The notes below the pieces were generated by a model. That model did no database searches and was not told where the DNA came from. It saw only the letters and a list, made by a program, of their open reading frames with translations. 34,643 bases of DNA from Acidobacteriota bacterium. Its GTDB lineage: Bacteria > Acidobacteriota > Terriglobia > Versatilivoradales > Versatilivoraceae. Positions within the stretch are counted from its first letter, which is position 1. Every line of letters starts with the position of its first letter. Positions 18,011-25,869 of this stretch are shown piece after piece. The position numbers were made by a program, and so were the translations under genes. The DNA is taken from assembly GCA_028875575.1 (NCBI GenBank), contig JAPPDF010000077.1, positions 1-34,643 of the forward strand, written 5' to 3'.

Positions 18011-19702
18011 TTACCCGCTTGGCGAATCCGCCTGACCGGAGGTTACGGGTTTCCGGCGCCGCCGCAAATGAAACCAAAGCGCCGCAACCGCCACCAGCCC
18101 CACCGCCGCCATCCCCCAGGGCCCGCCCTTCTTCCACACCATGATGAGGCTGCCGCAGCCGGCGACCGCGGTGGCCAGCGTCATCAGGCTGTTCCAGGTC
18201 CAGCGGCTCGCGCCCCGGGGCATCTCCGGACCCAGCACCTTGCGCTGGTTCATCAGCAGCAGGAAGGTTAGGTAGGCCAGCGGCAGCAGGATAAAGCCGA
18301 AGACCGAGGTGGGGATGGCCAGCCAGAAGGCGGCCTTGCTCCAGACGAAGGGTCCCAGGGCCCCGGTGGCCGCGGTCAGGGTGGCCAGCCGATAGGTCCA
18401 GCCGGTGGCGGGCAGGTTGAACATCTCGCAGATCACCAGCCCGGAGGCCAGCATCAGCAGCGTGATGGTCGACAGGGCCATCCCCAGCACGCCGAGACCG
18501 AAGACCAGGTTGGCGAAGGATCGACCGCTCAGCGGCTGCAGCGAGTCGGCCAGGTCGAAGGCGTCCCGGGTCACCAGCGTCGCCGCCAGCTTTTTCTCGG
18601 CCGGGGAGAAAGACATGGTTTCCGCAGGCGCCACAGATTGGCCCGCTGCCACTCGACCCTTCAACAACTGCTGGAACTCCCTTTGCTGAATGGGCGAGGC
18701 GGCGGCCATCTGTTGCTCGGCCGTCTCCGGCCCCAGGCCCGGCTGCGGTTGGACGTGGAACTGGGTTGCAGCGGCGATGACCACGCAACTGGTGGCAATC
18801 ATGAAGGGAATCAGCATGCCGCTGCCCAGATCGAAGATCACGAAGCCGCGAAAGGCCTTGCCCCACTTGCGCCGGAGCAGCGTGTAGGGAAAGAGGAAGG
18901 TCATGTTGATGCCCACGGCCGTGGCCGCGGCGCTGACCAGCACGTCGGTCTGCTTCTGCACGATGAGGTCGCTCCAGTAGGAACGATGGGCCTCCGCCAC
19001 GGACTGAAGCAGCGGGAGATATTGTTCCGAGGGAGTGAGCAGCGATTGCGGATTGGGGATGAACCCCTTCCACAGAGACTGCCAGGGCAATCCCTGGGGA
19101 GACAGGCTCAGGGTAATCACCACCGCGATGAAGCAGGCCACGATCAGGGCCACCGCGATCTTGAGAATGACCTCGTACAGCTTGACTCCCATGCGGCCGC
19201 GCCCGTAGCTCCAGGTGGCAGCCGTCGAAATCCCCAGGAGCAGGAGCACCACCAGGATCTTGCCCGGCCATCCTTCGACTACCCCCGGAAGCAGGTTCTG
19301 CTGTATTACGGCCGTCGCCAGGGAATATTGGGGCATCGACCACACCAGGCTGGCCAGCAGCGAGGCCAGCGCCCAGCCCCACCCCAGCACGGGGTTGACC
19401 TGCCGATTGACGGCCTGAAAGGGGGAAGCGCCGGTGGAGGTGGTGACATATCCGATGGCGCTCAGCATCACGATGCCCAGCACCATGGCCACGGGCTGCA
19501 GCCAGAGCAGCGAGTAGCCGGCCAGCACGCCCAGGTAGAGGCTGCTGCTCAAGGAGCCGCCGCCCAGGGTCAGGGCGCTCTGCAGCCAACCCGGCCCCGA
19601 CAGCTTGAAGTAGGCCAGCACCAGCGCAAGCCCACCTTTTCTTTGGGCCTCCAGGAGGGTCTGCTCTTCCGGGTGTGGGGCAGGCGGGGCGGCGGTATTC
19701 AT
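18011..19702 (-). CDS. Nramp-like membrane transporter
   Basis: A 563-residue polytopic protein whose first helix reads SGPGWLQSALTLGGGSL, aligning with the GPGFL...DPGN segment of Nramp metal transporters. About eleven hydrophobic segments follow, with a long hydrophilic insert near residues 310-380 (rich in Gln, Ala and Pro). The canonical metal motif DPGN is replaced by GGGS and the TM6 MPHN motif by MTFLFPYT, so classic Mn/Fe coordination is unlikely to be conserved. Similar Nramp-like proteins occur in Planctomycetes and Acidobacteria. The start is ATG at 19702 with GAGGA 9 nt upstream. It is divergent from the aldo-keto reductases. Confidence 0.7.
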   Translation of the reverse strand: MNTAAPPAPHPEEQTLLEAQRKGGLALVLAYFKLSGPGWLQSALTLGGGSLSSSLYLGVLAGYSLLWLQPVAMVLGIVMLSAIGYVTTSTGASPFQAVNRQVNPVLGWGWALASLLASLVWSMPQYSLATAVIQQNLLPGVVEGWPGKILVVLLLLGISTAATWSYGRGRMGVKLYEVILKIAVALIVACFIAVVITLSLSPQGLPWQSLWKGFIPNPQSLLTPSEQYLPLLQSVAEAHRSYWSDLIVQKQTDVLVSAAATAVGINMTFLFPYTLLRRKWGKAFRGFVIFDLGSGMLIPFMIATSCVVIAAATQFHVQPQPGLGPETAEQQMAAASPIQQREFQQLLKGRVAAGQSVAPAETMSFSPAEKKLAATLVTRDAFDLADSLQPLSGRSFANLVFGLGVLGMALSTITLLMLASGLVICEMFNLPATGWTYRLATLTAATGALGPFVWSKAAFWLAIPTSVFGFILLPLAYLTFLLLMNQRKVLGPEMPRGASRWTWNSLMTLATAVAGCGSLIMVWKKGGPWGMAAVGLVAVAALWFHLRRRRKPVTSGQADSPSG

Positions 19703-20117
19703 CGCGGAGTCCTCGCAGAAAGGGAATCAGAAGTGGGGGGAAGATCGCTGAACAAGACCCGGAGAATATCGGGGGGCCATTCACCTGTCAAGCGTTTGGC
19801 CTCCAGGTCCGAGGACCCGACCGGCGCCCGGACGGCGGGGGGCGGCAGGTTCGGCGTCCCCCGGAAGCGGACACTTCGCCTGCTATCGACACCGGACAGT
19901 TCACATACTACCGGCAGCGCCCCTGAAAAGACTTGACAAGCCACCCCGCCTGAAGGATTTTAGGGGCTCCCGGCAAGGCGGTCATCCACCGTCCGGGCAG
20001 CCCAAAGCCCGCCTGTCCAGGGTGTTCCCATTCAACGGCCGGTTGACGTTTTCCCGCCGGCCACGGTCTCGGCTTCACCGCAACCGCAATAACACCAATC
20101 CAGAAAGGTAACCCTCA
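19703..20117. other. Divergent intergenic region
   Basis: The gap between the divergent transporter and aldo-keto reductase genes. Apart from the candidate promoter at 19933-19961 I see nothing specific in it. Confidence 0.5.
19933..19961 (+). promoter_or_regulatory. Candidate sigma-70 promoter for the aldo-keto reductases
   Basis: A perfect -35 TTGACA (19933-19938) is followed after 17 bp by GATTTT (19956-19961), a weak -10. It would leave a leader of about 150 nt before the ATG at 20118. Confidence 0.35.
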
Positions 20118-21266
20118 ATGCCCCAACGTCCCTTGTCTTCGCATCAGGTCGACCGTCCCACCGACCGCAGGACCTTCCTCAAGGCTTGTGGAGCGGCCGC
20201 GGGCTCGATGGTGCTGGCCCCGCTGTCCGGTTGCCAGCAGGCCCCACCGCCGTCCGAGCCTGCCGGCCGTCCCTCTCACCTGGTGCAGTTCGGCCACACC
20301 GACCTCTACGTTTCCAGGCACTGCCAGGGCACGGCCTTCCGGCGCCATCTCAGCCGCGAGGGCGGGGATGCCGAGGCCCACAAGCTGATAGGGCACTGTA
20401 TCGACCTCGGCATCAATTTCTTCGACTCCTCCGAAGCCTACGGGCACGGAGGATCCGAGACCGCATTGGGGCACGGAATCGCCGGACGGCGCAGCGAGGT
20501 GGTGATCGCCACCAAGGCCGCTGCAAGCGGCGCCGACGGAAAGCCCCTGGTCTTCACCCGGGAGATCCTGACCCGGAAGTGCGAAGCCAGCCTCAATCGC
20601 CTGCAAACCGACTACATCGATATCTACCTGTTGCACGGCGCCGACAAGCTCACTCCCTCCAGCGAACAATACTCGCCGCCTCACGACACCCCGACTCTGG
20701 AACACATGGAGGAGATTGCCGACGCCCTGGACAGCCTGGTTCAGGCCGGCAAGATCCGCTACTGGGGAGTTTCCAACCACCTGGCCAAGCAGGTGGACGA
20801 GTTGATCGAGATCGGAATGAGGGCCGACAGGTCCGGCAAGTCACGCCTCGCCGGCCTGCAGGACTACTACAACATCGTGTCCGGCGCCCGCCGGGACTTC
20901 ATGAGCCAGGAGTTGTTCCCGCTGATTCGCAAGGGCAACCTGGGGCTGATGGCCTTCAGCCCTCTGGGCGAAGGCAGACTGGTGCCGGGTCGAGAGCCCG
21001 AGGAGGGATCTCCCCTAGTCGGCGTGATCGAGGAACTGGACCGGGTCGCCGAAGAACTGGGGGTCAGCCGCCCCCAGGTGTGCGTGGCCTGGGTGCTTTC
21101 TCACCCCGAGGTGACCAGCGCCCTCTCTGGAGGGGAAAAGCCCGAGCACGTGGAGGACAACTTCAAGGGCACAAAGCTCACCCTGCCGGCAGAGGCTCTG
21201 ACGCGGCTCAAGGCCGCCTCCGACACCTACAACGAGCTGATGGCCAAAGCGAAAGCCGAGGGTTGA
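20118..21266 (+). CDS. Tat/lipoprotein aldo-keto reductase, copy 1
   Basis: A 382-residue aldo-keto reductase with an exported N-terminus: a twin-arginine motif DRRTFLKACG (Arg17-Arg18), a hydrophobic stretch and a lipobox LSGC ending at Cys39. The usual catalytic tetrad is visible as Asp103 and Tyr108 (NFFDSSEAYG), Lys133 (IATKAA) and His173 (YLLHG). The C-terminal cofactor region reads SALSGGEKPEHVEDN. Exported members of this normally NAD(P)H-dependent family must load cofactor in the cytosol, which fits Tat export. The start is ATG at 20118 with AAAGG 9 nt upstream. A near-identical gene follows at 21634. The substrate is unknown, perhaps a sugar or other carbonyl compound. Confidence 0.92.
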   Translation: MPQRPLSSHQVDRPTDRRTFLKACGAAAGSMVLAPLSGCQQAPPPSEPAGRPSHLVQFGHTDLYVSRHCQGTAFRRHLSREGGDAEAHKLIGHCIDLGINFFDSSEAYGHGGSETALGHGIAGRRSEVVIATKAAASGADGKPLVFTREILTRKCEASLNRLQTDYIDIYLLHGADKLTPSSEQYSPPHDTPTLEHMEEIADALDSLVQAGKIRYWGVSNHLAKQVDELIEIGMRADRSGKSRLAGLQDYYNIVSGARRDFMSQELFPLIRKGNLGLMAFSPLGEGRLVPGREPEEGSPLVGVIEELDRVAEELGVSRPQVCVAWVLSHPEVTSALSGGEKPEHVEDNFKGTKLTLPAEALTRLKAASDTYNELMAKAKAEG

Positions 21267-21633
21267 GAGGAAAAGGACAAGCCAAGGCGCGCCCGGCACA
21301 GAGCGTAACCGCAAGGCAGAACAATAGGACCAGCACCGTACTGATGTCTATTGCAAAATTCGGCATCGGGTCGTTTGCCGGGAATGGCCACAAAAGGCAC
21401 AAAAACACAATTTGTGACTTTTGTGCTTTTTGTGGTTAAACAGCATTTTTCACCCGGGCGCACCCGATAATGAAAATGGCAGAACCTCGGGATTGACGGC
21501 ACAATGACCTGCCCCGCTGCGAATTTTGCAAAAGGCTCTACTGAAAAAAGTTCTCAAATTAGGTCGAACATCCCGTTTAGAAATGCGGGTTAATCGCAAT
21601 CGCAATACAACCGTTCCTGCGAGGTAAACCACC
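21267..21633. other. Spacer between the tandem aldo-keto reductases
   Basis: Non-coding. It contains the long AT-rich palindrome at 21388-21435 (separate entry) and a generally more AT-rich stretch at 21520-21610. The last 30 bases before copy 2 (AATCGCAATCGCAATACAACC, then GAGGT) resemble the leader of copy 1 (AACCGCAATAACACC, then AAAGGT). Confidence 0.5.
21388..21435. repeat. Long AT-rich imperfect palindrome
   Basis: CCACAAAAGGCACAAAA (21388-21404) pairs with TTTTGTGCTTTTTGTGG (21419-21435) with one mismatch, and the loop CACAA...TTGTG can extend the stem. Similar CCACAAAAGGCACAAAA stretches occur as dispersed repeats in many metagenomic genomes. It could also act as a bidirectional transcription terminator after copy 1. 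Confidence 0.65.
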
Positions 21634-22776
21634 ATGCCCCTACGTCCCCTGTCTTCCCGTGCCGTCGACAGTCCGACCGATCGCAGGACCTTCCTCAAGG
21701 CTTGCGGAGCGGCTGCCGGCTCGGTGGTACTGGCTCCGCTGTCCGGTTGCCAACAGGCGCCACCGCCGCCCGAACCCACCAGCCGTCCCTCTCACCTGGT
21801 GCAGTTCGGCCACACCGACCTCTGGGTCTCCAGGCACTGCCAGGGCACGGCCTTCCGGCGCCACCTCAGCCGCGAGGGCGGGGACGTGGAGGCTCACAAG
21901 CTGATCCGGCACTGCATCGACATCGGCATCAACTTCTTCGACTCCGCCGAAGGCTACGGGATGGGAGGATCCGAAACCGCACTGGGGCACGGAGTCGCCG
22001 GACGGCGCAACGAGGTGGTGATCGCCACCAAAGGCTCGCCGCATCCCGCCGGCGAGAAACCCTTGGTCTTCACCAAGGAGATCCTGACCCGGAAGTGCGA
22101 AGCCAGCCTCAAACGCCTGAACACCGACTACATCGATATCTACCTGCTGCACGCCCCCGACGCGATTACTCCGTCCAGCCAACGTCCGGAGCCGCCCGCC
22201 GGCACCGCGACCCTGGAGCACATGGAGATGATCGCCGACACCATGGACAGCCTGGTTCAGTCCGGCAAGATCCGTTACTGGGGAGTTTCCAGCCACCTGG
22301 CCAAACAGGTGGACGAGCTGATCGAGATCGGAATGAGGCCGGACAGGTCGGGAAAATCACGCCTCGCCGGCCTGCAGGACTACTACAACATCGTGTCCGG
22401 CGCCCGCCGCGACTTCATGAGCGAGGAGCTGTTCCCGCTGATTCGCAAGGGCAACCTGGGACTGATGGCCTTCAGCCCGCTGGGAGAAGGCAGGCTGGTG
22501 CCGGGCCGGGAGCCCGAGGAGGGATCTCCCCTGACAGGCGTGATCCAGGAACTGGACCGGGTCGCCGAAGAACTGGGCGTCAGCCGCCCCCAGGTGTGCG
22601 TGGCCTGGGTGCTCTCTCATCCCGAGGTGACCAGCGCCCTCTCCGGAGGAGAAAAGCCCGAGCACGTGGAGGACAACTTCAAGGGCACCCAGCTCACCCT
22701 CCCCGACGAGGCCCTGACGCGACTCAAGGCCGCCTCCGACACCTACAACGAACTGATGGCGAAAGCGGAGGGTTGA
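21634..22776 (+). CDS. Tat/lipoprotein aldo-keto reductase, copy 2
   Basis: A 380-residue tandem paralogue of the gene at 20118, identical over long stretches in both protein and DNA. It has the same twin-arginine motif (Arg17-Arg18), the lipobox ending at Cys39 and the tetrad Asp103, Tyr108, Lys133, His173. Differences cluster in the active-site loops: FFDSAEGYGMGG for FFDSSEAYGHGG, TKGSPHPAGEK after the catalytic Lys, and LLHAPDAITPSSQRPEPPAG after the catalytic His. That pattern suggests a changed substrate preference rather than a spare copy. GAGGT at 21621-21625 is the ribosome binding site. Confidence 0.93.
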   Translation: MPLRPLSSRAVDSPTDRRTFLKACGAAAGSVVLAPLSGCQQAPPPPEPTSRPSHLVQFGHTDLWVSRHCQGTAFRRHLSREGGDVEAHKLIRHCIDIGINFFDSAEGYGMGGSETALGHGVAGRRNEVVIATKGSPHPAGEKPLVFTKEILTRKCEASLKRLNTDYIDIYLLHAPDAITPSSQRPEPPAGTATLEHMEMIADTMDSLVQSGKIRYWGVSSHLAKQVDELIEIGMRPDRSGKSRLAGLQDYYNIVSGARRDFMSEELFPLIRKGNLGLMAFSPLGEGRLVPGREPEEGSPLTGVIQELDRVAEELGVSRPQVCVAWVLSHPEVTSALSGGEKPEHVEDNFKGTQLTLPDEALTRLKAASDTYNELMAKAEG

Positions 22777-23154
22777 GGGGCGAGTAGCCGTTTGCGCAGC
22801 CCCGGTTAGATGGCGCGGGGCAAAACCCAGGCAGAAACAAGGATGCGGGCGGGACGCCCGCGCTCCCGGGTGGGCATCATCCAATGACAGCAGTGAGGTA
22901 GTTAGGGGCGGGTTATGTTCGGGCGGGAGGCCCGCACCTTGTTCCTGCAAACAGCCTCCGACCCACGCATCTGCATTGCTTCCACCGACTCCTTGAATGT
23001 AGGCTTAAGCGCCGGCGAGAACGCGATCTCCCGTCAAAAGGCACGGACCACATTGTGCGCTCGAGGTCGGGAGGCATGGATGAGCCGGTCTGACATGTCG
23101 CGGTTGCGCGTATGCCTTCTTTACCATTTTCCCTGTTTCCCAAAACATAAAGCC
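22777..23154. other. Spacer with GC hairpins before the Cache-SBP gene
   Basis: The open frame of the next gene extends back to 22915, but its extra codons have no signal peptide or ribosome binding site and cross the hairpin at 22923-22935. I treat it as non-coding. The hairpins are listed separately. Confidence 0.5.
22845..22861. repeat. GC-rich hairpin, repeat B copy
   Basis: GCGGGCG-GGA-CGCCCGC followed by GCTCCCGGG, the same unit as at 11933-11957. There is no T-run after it, so it is not a standard terminator. A shorter relative, GCGGG-AGG-CCCGC, follows at 22923-22935. Confidence 0.65.
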
Positions 23155-25857
23155 ATGCGAGACCCATTGTATTGTTTGCCTTTGTTCTTGATCCTTGTGG
23201 TCGCCGCGCCGGCTGTCGGCGCCGAGGTTGGCAGCGATGCGCCGACCTGCGCGGACAGCTCTGTCGTAGCCGGTGCCGTGCGCACAGAGGAAGACGTTCG
23301 AGTATTCGTTCAATGCGCCTACGAGCTGGTTCAGGAAGTGGGCCCCGAGGCGGCCCGGCGGGCCTTCCACGAGGAAGAGCGATGGAGGAGTGGTTCGATC
23401 TATGTTGTCGTCGTCGAACAGACGCCGGCCCAAGGGGCAGCTCGGTATTTCGTCTTCCCACCCGACCCTTCGAGGGAGGGGAGGCCGCACGGACCTCTGA
23501 TCGACAATTACGGCGGCGACTTCGCCGTGGAAGGGAACCGTGTCATCAGTCAATTCGGCGAAGGTTGGGTCTACTATGCGTTCGCCAATCCTGTGACCGG
23601 CCGGGAAGAGCCGAAGTCTTCCTACTTCAAGGCCATCGACTGGAACGGAGTGCCCTCCATGATCGGCGCCGGGATATACCGCCGGGATATTCCGGGCACC
23701 TGCCATGGGGACGAGGTCAACGCCGCCATGCTGGACGCCGACCCTTCCCGGGCAAGGTTGCAGGAGTTTGTCCGTTGCGCCGCCATGGATCTGGAATCGA
23801 GGGGATATTTCTCCACCGTCGCCCTGTCGTTCGATCCCCGTTGGAGAAGCGGTTCGGTCTACCTGTTCGGCCTGGACACTTTCGGCAACGCGCTCTTCAC
23901 CGGCGATCCCTACAGTCACCCCTTCGGCACCGGCATATCCGAACTGGATCCGAGCTTTGTCGGAACCTTCGGCGACCGGGACATCGTGAGCGTCGCCAAT
24001 ACCTTCGGAGAGTCGTTTCTCTACTACTCGACGCGCAATCCCTTTACCGGACTGCAGGCCCGCAAGGTGACTTTCGTCAAGAGGATCATGGTCTTCGATA
24101 TGCCGATCCTGCTCGCCGCCGGCTACTATCCGGAAGACATTCCATCGGGATCGGGCAATGAAGATGACGGAGGCTCCGGTTCTCCACCAGGCGACGACAC
24201 TCAGGGTGCGGGCCAGGGGGGCAGCGCCACCCTTCTCTACTGGCAGGCGCCGACCATTCTCAACCCCTACCTGTCCCGTGGCACCAAGGATGTCGAAGCG
24301 GCATCGCTGGTCATCGAGCCGCTGGCCGAGTACACTCCGGACGGGGAGATCGTCCCCGTACTCGCCACACAATTGCCGACCTCCGAGAACGGCGGCTTCT
24401 CCGCCGACCGGACCAGCATCACCTGGAAAATCCGGGATGATGCGCTCTGGTCAGACGGCACCTCTGTGACCGCCGACGACGTCGTCTTTACCTGGCGCTA
24501 CTGCACCGCTCCGGGAGGTGGCTGCTCCCGGGCTCGGGCCTTCGAAAACGTGGCCTCTGTCGACGCCGTCGACGAGCGAACCGTCACCATCACCTTCGTT
24601 GAACCGACGTCATTCCCCTATGACCCGTTCGTGTCCAGCGTCAGCCCGATCCTGCAAGCCGCGCAGTTCGCCGACTGCCTGGGCGAGGCGGCGGCCGGCT
24701 GCACCGACGAGAACCTGGGACCCATCGGCACGGGTCCCTATCTCGTGTCAGACTTCGGCTCAGACGGCACCATCCACTACCGGTTCAATCCCCGCTACCG
24801 GGGCGTAGAGTCGGGTCTTCCCTATTTCGGTGAAGTGATCCTGAAGGGCGGCGGTTCGGCCGAGGCCGCGGCACGATCGGTTCTTGAGCTCAACCAGGCC
24901 GACTATGCCTGGAACCTCCAGGTTGAACCCGAAGTCCTGGCTTCGATCTCAGAGGGCGGCGGTGGAACCATCGTCTCTGCTTTCGGCACGACAGTCGAGC
25001 GCCTGCTGATGAACCAGACCAACCCGGACCCGAGCCTGGGCGATCTACGTTCGGAGTACGCCGACGGCGCCAACCCGCACCCATTCCTGACCGATCCGGT
25101 GGTGGGGCGGGCCCTCTCACTGGCAATCGACCGCGACACCCTGGGCAGGACCGGTTACGGCGAGCAGGCCGGGCGTCCGACCTGCAATGTCTGGCCTGCG
25201 CCGCCCTCCCAGGCATCCACCAACAACGACGAATGCCTGGTTCAGAACATGGATCTGGCCAAGAAGATTCTGGACGATGCCGGGATCGTGGATTCCGATG
25301 GCGACGGCGTGCGGGAGCGGGAAGGGGTTCCCCTCAGGATCCTCTACCAGACTTCGACCAATTCGGTGCGCCAGACCACCCAGGAACTGATCAAGGGCTG
25401 GTGGACGGAACTCGGCATCGAGACCAGGCTGAAGCATGTCAATCCCGGCGTGTTCTTCGGTGGTGACATCACCAGTCCGGACACCGTGGGCAAGTTTTAC
25501 GCCGACGTTCAGATGTACGCCAACAGCGGAATCAGCCCGGATCCGGAGAGTTACCTGGGGTCCTGGGTCACCACCGAGATCGCCCGGGCGGCCAACTCCT
25601 ATCGCGGCTCGAACGTCCCGCGCTTCCAGTCAGACGAATACGATCGGCTCTTCGCCGAGCTCCAGAACACGGTTGACATGGAACGGCGCAACCGGATCAC
25701 CATTGCGCTCAACGACCTGCTGGTCGGCAGCTACGCGATCGTCCCTCTGGTTCACCGGGGATCGGTATCGGCTCACTCCAATGACATCGAGGGTGTCTGG
25801 ATGAACGCCTGGGATTCGGAGCTGTGGAACTTCGAAACCTGGAAGCGACGCGAGTAG
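23155..25857 (+). CDS. Secreted tandem-Cache / family-5 solute-binding fusion protein
   Basis: A 900-residue exported protein. The signal peptide is residues 1-23. Residues about 47-180 and 203-330 are two Cache-like sensor units; each has W-R-S-G-S-[IV]-Y (77-83 and 230-236), a later [VL]YY...NP.TG (139-149 and 289-299) and a closing AG[IY]Y (172-175 and 321-325). After an acidic Gly/Ser linker (331-356), residues 357-900 form a family-5 (oligopeptide/nickel) substrate-binding domain, with ATILNPYLSRGT-like opening, WSDGTSVTADDVVFTWRYC and a NDLLVGSYAIVPLVHRG end. No permease or ATPase gene is adjacent. The start is ATG at 23155; the longer frame to 22915 lacks a signal. The fusion suggests sensing and capture of a small ligand. 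Confidence 0.85.
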   Translation: MRDPLYCLPLFLILVVAAPAVGAEVGSDAPTCADSSVVAGAVRTEEDVRVFVQCAYELVQEVGPEAARRAFHEEERWRSGSIYVVVVEQTPAQGAARYFVFPPDPSREGRPHGPLIDNYGGDFAVEGNRVISQFGEGWVYYAFANPVTGREEPKSSYFKAIDWNGVPSMIGAGIYRRDIPGTCHGDEVNAAMLDADPSRARLQEFVRCAAMDLESRGYFSTVALSFDPRWRSGSVYLFGLDTFGNALFTGDPYSHPFGTGISELDPSFVGTFGDRDIVSVANTFGESFLYYSTRNPFTGLQARKVTFVKRIMVFDMPILLAAGYYPEDIPSGSGNEDDGGSGSPPGDDTQGAGQGGSATLLYWQAPTILNPYLSRGTKDVEAASLVIEPLAEYTPDGEIVPVLATQLPTSENGGFSADRTSITWKIRDDALWSDGTSVTADDVVFTWRYCTAPGGGCSRARAFENVASVDAVDERTVTITFVEPTSFPYDPFVSSVSPILQAAQFADCLGEAAAGCTDENLGPIGTGPYLVSDFGSDGTIHYRFNPRYRGVESGLPYFGEVILKGGGSAEAAARSVLELNQADYAWNLQVEPEVLASISEGGGGTIVSAFGTTVERLLMNQTNPDPSLGDLRSEYADGANPHPFLTDPVVGRALSLAIDRDTLGRTGYGEQAGRPTCNVWPAPPSQASTNNDECLVQNMDLAKKILDDAGIVDSDGDGVREREGVPLRILYQTSTNSVRQTTQELIKGWWTELGIETRLKHVNPGVFFGGDITSPDTVGKFYADVQMYANSGISPDPESYLGSWVTTEIARAANSYRGSNVPRFQSDEYDRLFAELQNTVDMERRNRITIALNDLLVGSYAIVPLVHRGSVSAHSNDIEGVWMNAWDSELWNFETWKRRE

Positions 25858-25869
25858 ATCAACCCAATC

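Noticed and set aside
17793-19784. 663-codon open frame overlapping the Nramp-like gene in another frame
   Set aside because: It runs through repeat copies at its end and has a Gly/Arg-rich translation; the 563-residue frame has clear membrane helices.
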